A stretch of 5,054 nt of DNA. Origin: Betaproteobacteria bacterium. Its GTDB lineage: Bacteria; Pseudomonadota; Gammaproteobacteria; Burkholderiales; Burkholderiaceae_C. The notes beneath the pieces were generated by a model that saw only the letters and a list, made by a program, of their open reading frames with translations, was not told the origin of the DNA and did not search any database. The stretch is taken from NCBI GenBank assembly GCA_025354965.1, contig JANXLW010000262.1:1-5054 (forward strand), given 5' to 3'. Numbering within the stretch: position 1 is the first letter of the stretch; each line of letters starts with the position of its first letter. Made by a program: the position numbers and the translations under genes. Below are positions 1 to 5,054 of the stretch, in pieces.

Positions 1-155
1 TGACGGCCGACAAGGTGTTGCGGGTCACTGAGGCGGCCGGTGCCGCGCTGTTTGCGGATGAAAAATGGGCGGCTGAGTATGTCAGAGCGGTGCATGCGGC
101 ACTGTCAAAACCAATGATTCGGGTCGACGTGCCGGCAATGACAGTCACCTATTGA
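1..155 (+). CDS. C-terminal end of an unidentified protein (5' truncated by window)
   Basis: An open frame enters from the left edge (first complete codon at position 3) and ends at TGA 153-155, giving 50 visible residues. The codons look like genuine coding sequence: GC-rich third positions, with many Ala, Val and Glu codons. The visible part looks helical (Ala-rich, around residues 10-35) and ends in a short hydrophobic, probably beta-strand tail, VDVPAMTVTY. I do not recognise the family, and no catalytic motif or membrane segment can be seen in so short a piece. It points the same way as rlmI, 89 bp downstream. Whether the two are cotranscribed cannot be told. The coding call is fairly safe; the function is open. 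Confidence 0.6.
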   Translation, partial: TADKVLRVTEAAGAALFADEKWAAEYVRAVHAALSKPMIRVDVPAMTVTY

Positions 156-157
156 CC

Positions 158-198
158 TTCCACCACCGGCCTTCGCGCTGGCGCAGTGGGGTGTGGAA
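158..198. repeat. Imperfect inverted repeat just after the first stop codon
   Basis: TTCCAC at 158-163 pairs perfectly with GTGGAA at 193-198, and ACC/GGT next to it can pair if one C is bulged. The loop is GC-rich. It starts three bases after the upstream stop codon, where a terminator or a 3'-end stabilising hairpin would sit. No T-tract follows on either strand, so it is not a canonical intrinsic terminator. Confidence 0.3.
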
Positions 199-244
199 AA
201 TGACGCAACTGTGAGACTCCACCTGCTAACCTCACAATGGGCCT

Positions 245-1447
245 ATGAAAACGATTCGGTTAAGGCTTGACAAAGAGCGCTCGCTGTTGCGTCGGCATCC
301 CTGGATTTTTGAATCGGCGATTGCCAAAGGCGCAGCCGATCCAGGCGAGACGGTACGGGTGGAGTCGGACGAGGGCCGCTTCCTGGCCTGGGCTGCGTAC
401 AGTCCGGCTTCCAAAATCCGGGCGCGGGTCTGGAGCTTTGATGAGTCGCAACGAATTGACCGCTCTTTTTTCACGGCCGCCTGCGGCTGCGCAGTCAACG
501 CCAGAACCCGCTTCGACATACAGAGCGACGGCCTGCGACTGGTGCATGGCGAATCCGACGGTTTGCCGGGCCTCATCGTAGACCGTTATGGCGACACGCT
601 GGTGGTGCAGTTTCTCTCCAGTGGTGCCGAGCGCTGGAAGGATGTGCTGGCCGACGCCTTGCTGGCTGCGACCGGCCTGTCAAAACTTTATGAACGATCT
701 GACGCCAGTGGGCGGGCGCGCGAAGGCCTGCCCGCAGTGACCGGCTGGTTGCGCGGCATGGCACAGCCAGACCAGTGCGCGCACCCGGTTGAGTTGGTGC
801 TGCGTGAGCACGATTGGCAACTTGCAGTGAATATCGCCAGCGGGCACAAGACCGGCTTTTATCTGGATCAACGCGATAGCCGCAAAAAATTCTGCGATTA
901 CGCTCGTCGGCTTAACTTTCAACGGGTGCTGAATTGCTACTGCTACACCGGTGGTTTCACGGTGGCAGCGTTGACCGGTGGCGCAGCGCACGTTACCTCG
1001 ATAGATTCCTCCGGGCCAGCCATTGAAAAAGCCGCCGCCAATGTGGCGCTAAACGGTTTTGCCGCAAGCCGAGCTACTTTCGTGGATGCGGACGTCAATA
1101 CCTCACTGCGCCAGTTTGGCGCTGAAGGCAAGACCTTTGACGCCATCGTTCTGGATCCGCCCAAGTTTGCGCCCACGGTGGCGCATGCCGAGCGCGCGGC
1201 GCGCGCCTACAAAGACATCAACCGGCTGGCATTGAAGATTCTGGCACCCGGTGGTGTCTTGTTCACCTATTCCTGTTCAGGCGGCATCAGCGCTGACCTG
1301 TTTCACAAAATTGTCGCTTCGGCGGGTATTGATGCCGGGGTCGATGGCTATATATGTGAACGCATGGGCGGTGCGCCAGATCACCCGATGACCATCAATT
1401 TCCCCGAGGGAGAATACCTCAAGGGTCTTGTGGTGATGCGCAAATGA
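245..1447 (+). CDS. rlmI: RlmI-type 23S rRNA m5C1962 methyltransferase
   Basis: This predicted cytoplasmic enzyme transfers methyl from S-adenosylmethionine to C5 of a 23S rRNA cytosine (C1962 in E. coli). Its 400 residues match the E. coli RlmI (YccW) length of about 396, and it reads like RlmI from end to end. Residues 1 to about 80 form the PUA RNA-binding domain, with the hallmark RRHPWIFESAI (16-26) and YSPASKIRARVW (52-63). HGESDGLPGLIVDRYG (101-116) starts the central part. GHKTGFYLDQRDSR (200-213) precedes the Rossmann-fold methyltransferase domain. Motif I is LNCYCYTGGF (229-238), the acidic SAM-ribose residue lies in SIDSS (252-256), motif IV is LDPPKFAP (303-310), and motif VI is SCSG (343-346). 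Cys344 is the expected nucleophile. The C-terminus has the family's PEGEYLKG (387-394). ATG 245 aligns with the family start, though no strong Shine-Dalgarno is visible. The gene is intact. Confidence 0.95.
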   Translation: MKTIRLRLDKERSLLRRHPWIFESAIAKGAADPGETVRVESDEGRFLAWAAYSPASKIRARVWSFDESQRIDRSFFTAACGCAVNARTRFDIQSDGLRLVHGESDGLPGLIVDRYGDTLVVQFLSSGAERWKDVLADALLAATGLSKLYERSDASGRAREGLPAVTGWLRGMAQPDQCAHPVELVLREHDWQLAVNIASGHKTGFYLDQRDSRKKFCDYARRLNFQRVLNCYCYTGGFTVAALTGGAAHVTSIDSSGPAIEKAAANVALNGFAASRATFVDADVNTSLRQFGAEGKTFDAIVLDPPKFAPTVAHAERAARAYKDINRLALKILAPGGVLFTYSCSGGISADLFHKIVASAGIDAGVDGYICERMGGAPDHPMTINFPEGEYLKGLVVMRK

Positions 1448-1507
1448 GGTCAAGTCAATAGACCGCTACACTGCCTGTGCTTTTGACGCCAACCGATTGA
1501 TAAAACG

Positions 1508-2557
1508 ATGAGTCTCATACCTGCAACCATTCTGACCGGCTTTCTCGGCTCGGGTAAAACAACGCTCCTCAAGCGCGTACTGCAAGAGGCGCACGGGCAA
1601 AAAATCGCCGTCATTGAAAATGAGTTTGGTGAAGAAAACATTGACAGCGATATTCTGGTGTCCGACACCCGGGAGCAGATCATCCAGATGAGCAATGGCT
1701 GCATCTGCTGCACCATCCGCGAAGATCTGCGTGCCACCCTGCGCGATCTGGCGGAGAAAAAGCGCAAGGGCGAACTGGATTTTGACCGCGTGGTGATCGA
1801 GACCACCGGCCTGGCCGACCCCGGACCGGTGGCGCAAACCTTCTTCATGGACGATGAAATTGCCGAGAGCTACCTGCTGGACTCGATCCTGACCCTGGTC
1901 GATGCCAAACATGCCGCACTGCAGCTTGATGAGCGCCAGGAAGCACGCCGCCAGGTCGGCTTTGCCGACCAGATTTTCATCAGCAAAACCGACCTGGTAG
2001 CTACCGATGAAGTGGCTGCGCTGATGCACCGCCTGACGCACATGAACCCGCGTGCGCCGCAAAAAGCAGTTCATTTTGGTGAAGTGGCGCTGCGCGAGGT
2101 GTTTGACTTGCGCGGCTTCAACCTCAACGCCAAGCTCGACATTGATCCTGACTTCCTCAAGGAAGAAGAGCACGATCACCATGACCATGACCATGACCAC
2201 GGCGAGCATTGCGACCATCCCTCGCACCTGCACGAGAGCGGACAGCACCACCATCACGACGATGACGTCAAGAGTTTTGTGTTCAAGTCCGAACGCGCCT
2301 TTGATCCCGCCAAACTGGAGGATTTTCTGGGCGCCATCGTCAATATCTATGGCCCCCGCATGTTGCGCTACAAGGGCGTTCTTTACATGAAGGGCACTGA
2401 TCGCAAAGTTATTTTCCAGGGTGTGCACCAATTGATGGGCAGTGATCTGGGTCCGCCCTGGGCCGAAGGCGAACAGCAATCCAGCAAAATGGTGTTTATT
2501 GGCATTGACTTGCCGAAAGATATTTTCTTGCAAGGGATGCAACAGTGCCTTGTTTGA
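1508..2557 (+). CDS. COG0523/CobW-family GTPase, putative zinc metallochaperone
   Basis: A 349-residue G3E-family P-loop GTPase of the CobW/YjiA/ZNG1 type. These proteins use GTP binding and hydrolysis to deliver a metal, often Zn, to client proteins. The Walker A motif is GFLGSGKT (11-18). ENEFGE (37-42) is the family's conserved switch region. GCICC (64-68) is the signature CxCC metal site. ETTGLADP (98-105) is the Walker B/G3 region. SKTDL (159-163) stands at the NKxD base-recognition site, with Ser for Asn. A loop at 222-253 holds 14 His and one Cys. The CobW C-terminal domain follows, about 256-340. ATG 1508 is the only ordinary start after the in-frame TGA at 1484, and MSLIPATILTGF is a typical N-terminus. 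It lies 60 bp after rlmI and 232 bp before dksA. The metal and client are not shown by the sequence; zinc is inferred from the family, the His-rich loop and the cysteine-poor DksA next door. No Zur-like palindrome was recognised upstream. Confidence 0.93.
   Translation: MSLIPATILTGFLGSGKTTLLKRVLQEAHGQKIAVIENEFGEENIDSDILVSDTREQIIQMSNGCICCTIREDLRATLRDLAEKKRKGELDFDRVVIETTGLADPGPVAQTFFMDDEIAESYLLDSILTLVDAKHAALQLDERQEARRQVGFADQIFISKTDLVATDEVAALMHRLTHMNPRAPQKAVHFGEVALREVFDLRGFNLNAKLDIDPDFLKEEEHDHHDHDHDHGEHCDHPSHLHESGQHHHHDDDVKSFVFKSERAFDPAKLEDFLGAIVNIYGPRMLRYKGVLYMKGTDRKVIFQGVHQLMGSDLGPPWAEGEQQSSKMVFIGIDLPKDIFLQGMQQCLV
2171..2266 (+). other. His-rich metal-binding loop coding segment of the GTPase
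   Basis: These codons specify residues 222-253, with 14 histidines, one cysteine (Cys235) and several aspartates in 32 residues, ending in four consecutive His and three Asp. Such loops lie between the GTPase and C-terminal domains in many COG0523 proteins and are thought to bind or buffer Zn, Ni or Co. At DNA level, 2181-2198 is three exact tandem copies of ATGACC, encoding alternating His and Asp. Confidence 0.85.
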
Positions 2558-2789
2558 TCAGAGCTTGTATTTTTAGGATTGAAACTGAATGTTTGTCTCG
2601 ATTTTGCAACTGATGGGATTTCCAGCGGGTAAACCTGTACACTCGCGCGCCGAAGTAGATTCGCAAAGCCCGCCTTCAAAAGCTCGCGCCGAAGGTTTAA
2701 GCTCGAAGGCTTGCGACCCCGTCGTCAACACAAAGCACACGTTGGCCAGCGAAGCACATGTTCAGACAAATTCTGCCAGGAGACAGGAA
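2558..2789 (+). promoter_or_regulatory. Leader/intergenic region upstream of dksA with short direct repeats
   Basis: This 232-bp gap is the longest in the window and the likeliest place for dksA's own promoter. The frame of dksA stays open back to ATG 2589, but its codons (TTA, AGG, AGA and others) look unlike the neighbouring genes, so I read it as untranslated. Short repeats are visible: CGCGCCGAAG at 2646-2655 and 2685-2694, and AAGCTCG at 2680-2686 and 2699-2705. GCCTTC (2672-2677) can pair with GAAGGC (2705-2710), and its CCTTC could instead pair with GAAGG (2691-2695). TACACT at 2638-2643 resembles a -10 box but has no matching -35. The regulatory role is inference from position. Confidence 0.35.
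2778..2783 (+). promoter_or_regulatory. Ribosome binding site fixing the dksA start
   Basis: AGGAGA lies six bases before ATG 2790, a good Shine-Dalgarno match at good spacing. The rival in-frame ATG at 2589 has only AGGA (2575-2578), ten bases upstream. This site is the main reason for choosing 2790, where the Lys/Ala-rich protein begins. Confidence 0.8.
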
Positions 2790-3848
2790 ATGAAAACTAA
2801 AGCTAAAGCTCACATAAAAGTTAAAGTTGTGCCGAAGGCGGCCAAAGTGACTGTCAAAGCCAAGCCGGCAGCGAAGGCCGCGGCCAAACCCAAGGTCAAA
2901 CCCAAGGTGGAGCCGGCCGTGAAAGCCAAGCCAGCGGTTAAGGCTTCAGCCAAGCTGCCGGTCAAAAAATCTGCCGCGACGAAAGCGCCAGTGAAGGTGG
3001 CGGTACGGGCCAAAGCTGCCAAACCGGTTGCCAAAGCCAAAGTCAAGGTCAAGGTGGCCAAAGCGGTCCCGCTCAAGGCCGTTCGACCAGTTGCCAAAGT
3101 AAAAACAAAGGATTTAGTGAAGAAGACGATCGCGAAAGTCGGTAAGCCGAATGTGGTGGCGCCAAAGAAAACCAAAGTCGCGACTGCCGTGATACCTGCC
3201 AAAACCGCGGTGGCAACGCCAGCAACGCTGGCAACTGCGACGGTACCGGCCCGAGCCGGTCGTCCTTCCTCTCGACTGGCGCAGCTGACGGTTCCATCGA
3301 TGGCGCAATCGGTGGCGTCTACGGCCGCCAAGTCCAGCTTTACGCAAACAACGTCTTCTGTGCTGATTGTTCCGCCGTTGGCTTCGACGATCAAAAGAGA
3401 CCCCAAGCTGGCTAACAACTGGAAGTCAAAACCGGTTGAGCAATTGACAGACCCAGAACTCATTGCCATGCCTGACGATGCGTACATGAACGATACCCAG
3501 ATGGCTTTTTTTCGCCGCAAGCTGTCCCAACTCAAAAAAGACATTCTGAGCAGTGCCGGCGAGACCACTGAACATCTGCGCGAGGATACGGTGGTCGTGC
3601 CGGACCCGGCGGACCGTGCCACTATTGAAGAAGAACACGCCCTTGAGCTGCGCACCAGGGATCGCGAGCGCAAACTCTTGAAGAAAATTGAGCAGTCGAT
3701 TCAACGCATAGACTCGGGCGACTACGGCTATTGCGATGAAACGGGTGAACCTATTGGGGTGGCACGTTTACTTGCGCGCCCAACCGCAAACCTGTCACTT
3801 GAAGCCCAGCAGCGACGTGAACTCAAACAGAAGATGTTCGGCGATTGA
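2790..3848 (+). CDS. dksA: DksA RNA polymerase-binding factor with H1-like N-terminal tail and degenerate zinc finger
   Basis: A 352-residue protein whose last 127 residues or so (226-352) form a DksA core; E. coli DksA has 151. DksA enters the RNA polymerase secondary channel and, with ppGpp, represses rRNA promoters and activates amino-acid biosynthesis promoters. Core marks are DDAYMNDTQMAFFRRKL (229-245), the coiled-coil tip PDPADR (271-276) with Asp272 and Asp275 matching E. coli D71 and D74, EEEHALELRTRDRERKLLKKIE (280-301, split EEEHALELRT + RDRERKLLKKIE), and GYC plus ARPTANL. The zinc-finger positions, in exact C-x2-C-x17-C-x2-C spacing, are Cys315, Thr318, Ser336 and Ala339, so tetrahedral Cys4 zinc binding is lost. 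Residues 1-130 hold 40 Lys, two Arg and only two acidic residues, in Lys-Ala/Val/Pro repeats like histone H1 or AlgP; 131-225 is an Ala/Thr/Ser/Pro-rich linker. Starting at 2589 would add 67 residues of poor coding quality. The DksA assignment is firm; the tail's role is unknown. Confidence 0.92.
   Translation: MKTKAKAHIKVKVVPKAAKVTVKAKPAAKAAAKPKVKPKVEPAVKAKPAVKASAKLPVKKSAATKAPVKVAVRAKAAKPVAKAKVKVKVAKAVPLKAVRPVAKVKTKDLVKKTIAKVGKPNVVAPKKTKVATAVIPAKTAVATPATLATATVPARAGRPSSRLAQLTVPSMAQSVASTAAKSSFTQTTSSVLIVPPLASTIKRDPKLANNWKSKPVEQLTDPELIAMPDDAYMNDTQMAFFRRKLSQLKKDILSSAGETTEHLREDTVVVPDPADRATIEEEHALELRTRDRERKLLKKIEQSIQRIDSGDYGYCDETGEPIGVARLLARPTANLSLEAQQRRELKQKMFGD
2793..3179 (+). repeat. Degenerate Lys/Ala/Val/Pro codon repeats in the dksA 5' part
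   Basis: This low-complexity coding stretch is built from short units such as AAAGCCAAG, AAGGTCAAG and CCGGTC. Examples of exact reuse are GTTGCCAAAG at 3027-3036 and 3090-3099, and back-to-back AAGGTC/AAGGTG near 3045-3056. It encodes the lysine-rich tail, residues 2-130. The units are imperfect and no single period holds throughout. Such tracts tend to vary in length between strains. Confidence 0.6.
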
Positions 3849-3860
3849 CGTCCGGACTCC

Positions 3861-3874
3861 AGTAGTTTTCTACT
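3861..3874. repeat. Small hairpin between dksA and the next gene
   Basis: AGTAG (3861-3865) and CTACT (3870-3874) form a perfect 5-bp stem with a TTTT loop, 13 bp after the dksA stop. GACT (3855-3858) and AGTC (3884-3887) could form an outer stem. No T-tract follows, so it is not a standard terminator and may just be chance. Confidence 0.25.
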
Positions 3875-3889
3875 CCGATCTCCAGTCTC

Positions 3890-5054
3890 ATGGCGACTAA
3901 AGATAACAATTCCGGATTGCTGTCCAAGATGGCCAAATTCGTGCGCAACCCGACGAAGGACTGGTCTGAGTTGGACGACGTCGAGCCAGAACCAGAACCC
4001 GATAGCGGCTACAGCAAACAGTCGCTTAAGGAAATGATTGAACGCAAGCGACAGAACGATTTCGTGCGTCGGCGGGAATTTGACCAGTTACGCAAATTGC
4101 GCCGCAATATCCCGATCATCAATCCTGAATTGGCCGGGCGCCCGTCTTTCTTTCAGAACAGCGCAACCAGCAATATGGACGAGCGGGCCATTACGCTCAA
4201 AAAAATTGATGAAATCGAAGCCCAGATGTCCAGACAGTGGTGGAAGGGCAAGCAGGATGAAGCCACGGTGCAAAGTGACAGCTTGCCGCCGACCGAGCTG
4301 CGCCGCCGGGCAACCGATGAAAGTGGACCGTCAGCTATTGCAGCAAAAGAAAAGGCCGGAAACTTTGAGACCACCCTGAACTCGGAGTTGAGTTTTGATT
4401 CCGAGTCGGTGCCGCGTGGCGACAGCGAAGTGACACAAATGGGCTCTCCAGAGTCGGCTGGTGATACGCCAGCAACGCATGAGGCAGGAGCTTCAAAGAG
4501 TTCGAAAGGCAGGAAATTTGACGCTGGTATCAGCGAATTTTCGGTTTCGAATTTGTTTTCCATTGAGCTGGGGGATGGTCTGGCCGACCCGGATCTGGAG
4601 GAGGCCGCAATCCGTTTTGCCAACGGTGATGACGCAGGTGCCGAAGCTGGCCTTCTAAGCGTGCTGCAGGCCGAAAACGCGCCGCCGGATTCAGCCAACT
4701 TGTGGGCGGCAGCCTTGTTCGACCTATACCGCGCGACCGGGCAACAAGCCAGTTTTGACCGCGTCGCCATTGATTACGCACAACGCTTCGGGCACTCTGC
4801 GCCGGCCTGGTTTTCGACACCAGAACTGCTGGGACGCGGTGCCGCCTCACGGGTGTCGGTTCAGGTGGCCGAGGTGGCGCCAGCCGGTCATGCTGTTTGG
4901 CAGTGTCCTGCCAAGCTGGATTTTTACGCCATGCAGGACTTGCAGGCAAACCTGTCACATGTTGCACAGCCATGGCATTTGAACTGGGAGCGGCTCGAAT
5001 CAATTTCGCCCGATGCTGGGCAAGCGCTGGCCGAACTGTTTGCAGCGTGGTGTT
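3890..5054 (+). CDS. Uncharacterised multi-part protein, possible C-terminal STAS-like domain (3' truncated by window)
   Basis: The frame opens at ATG 3890, the first start after an in-frame TAG at 3863, and stays open to the window edge with 388 codons visible. No clear Shine-Dalgarno precedes it. Residues 1-122 are highly charged and look conserved: LLSKMAKFVRNPTKDW (10-25), an acidic EPEPEPD (32-38), then a basic helix containing SLKEMIERKRQNDFVRRREF (45-64). Residues about 123-208 are a Ser/Glu/Thr-rich, probably disordered linker. Residues 209-306 look helical and repeat-like (EEAAIRFANGDDAGAEAGLL at 237-256, then LFDLYRATGQQASFDRVAID at 276-295), vaguely like the C-terminal part of FimV. 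From about 310, a strand-helix-strand-helix pattern including LNWERLESISPDAGQALAEL (364-383) resembles a STAS domain, although the usual phosphorylatable Ser of D-S-x-G appears to be Ala376. There is no signal peptide or membrane segment, so it is probably cytoplasmic. It lies 41 bp after dksA and is possibly cotranscribed. I recall similar Burkholderiales hypothetical proteins but know of no assigned function. Confidence 0.8.
   Translation, partial: MATKDNNSGLLSKMAKFVRNPTKDWSELDDVEPEPEPDSGYSKQSLKEMIERKRQNDFVRRREFDQLRKLRRNIPIINPELAGRPSFFQNSATSNMDERAITLKKIDEIEAQMSRQWWKGKQDEATVQSDSLPPTELRRRATDESGPSAIAAKEKAGNFETTLNSELSFDSESVPRGDSEVTQMGSPESAGDTPATHEAGASKSSKGRKFDAGISEFSVSNLFSIELGDGLADPDLEEAAIRFANGDDAGAEAGLLSVLQAENAPPDSANLWAAALFDLYRATGQQASFDRVAIDYAQRFGHSAPAWFSTPELLGRGAASRVSVQVAEVAPAGHAVWQCPAKLDFYAMQDLQANLSHVAQPWHLNWERLESISPDAGQALAELFAAWC

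Noticed and set aside
1467..1472. TACACT as a -10 box before the GTPase gene
   Set aside because: No acceptable -35 hexamer lies 16-18 bp upstream, and a six-base match is expected by chance.
2052..2390. Second + strand frame inside the GTPase gene, Thr/Ser/Met-rich
   Set aside because: It is the out-of-frame reading of the His-rich repeat codons and has no independent ribosome site or motif.
1466..2542. Long minus-strand open frame (358 codons) opposite the GTPase gene
   Set aside because: It mirrors a gene with complete G3E motifs. Its translation has no recognisable motif, and its His/Val-rich parts are just the reverse complement of the His/Asp codons and neighbours.
2531..2575. Possible intrinsic terminator at the end of the GTPase gene (CAAGG 2531-2535 with CCTTG 2548-2552)
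   Set aside because: The stem is only 5 bp with a 12-nt loop, it overlaps the last codons, and only TTT follows directly; the later T-run (2569-2574) is too far away.
2589..2789. N-terminal extension of dksA starting at ATG 2589
   Set aside because: Its codons are unlike the neighbouring genes, the composition changes sharply at 2790, and the better Shine-Dalgarno (AGGAGA) belongs to ATG 2790. Kept only as a weak alternative.
2810..3673. Minus-strand open frame (287 codons) opposite dksA
   Set aside because: It is a low-complexity Ala/Thr/Leu shadow of the lysine-rich repeats. The + strand has a good ribosome site and a clear DksA core.
4153..4770. Minus-strand open frame (205 codons) at the right side
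   Set aside because: The + strand frame from 3890 stays open through the whole region with consistent protein-like composition; the minus frame is Ser/Ala/Pro-rich with no motif.

Overview
All genes seen here lie on the + strand: an unidentified 3' gene end, an RlmI-type rRNA methyltransferase, a COG0523/CobW GTPase with a His-rich loop, a DksA with an unusual N-terminal tail and almost no zinc-finger cysteines, and the first 388 codons of an uncharacterised protein that runs off the right edge. The protein sequences and moderately high GC suggest a betaproteobacterium, probably Burkholderiales and perhaps Comamonadaceae (Rhodoferax/Polaromonas-like). That placement comes from recalled family resemblance, not from a search.

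Layout: 1-155 is the C-terminal end of an unrecognised gene. An 89-bp gap with an imperfect inverted repeat leads to rlmI (245-1447). After 60 bp comes the GTPase (1508-2557). A 232-bp leader-like gap with short direct repeats precedes dksA (2790-3848, start set by an AGGAGA ribosome binding site). After 41 bp with a small hairpin, the last gene starts at 3890 and is still open at 5054. No RNA gene, mobile element, CRISPR array or convincing intrinsic terminator was seen.

The common theme is translation, transcription and metal economy. RlmI modifies 23S rRNA. DksA works with ppGpp to reset RNA polymerase at rRNA and other promoters. COG0523 GTPases are metal chaperones, many tied to zinc. 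The DksA keeps the coiled-coil tip aspartates, but three of the four zinc-ligand positions are Thr, Ser and Ala. A zinc-independent DksA beside a COG0523 GTPase recalls the PA5535-dksA2 pair of Pseudomonas aeruginosa, which is a zinc-starvation module. No Zur box was recognised here, so zinc control is inference.

The most unusual features are the roughly 200-residue N-terminal extension on DksA, whose first 130 residues hold 40 lysines (histone H1-like), and the downstream protein, which has a charged N-terminus, a low-complexity linker, a helical-repeat-like part and a possible STAS-like domain cut by the window edge.
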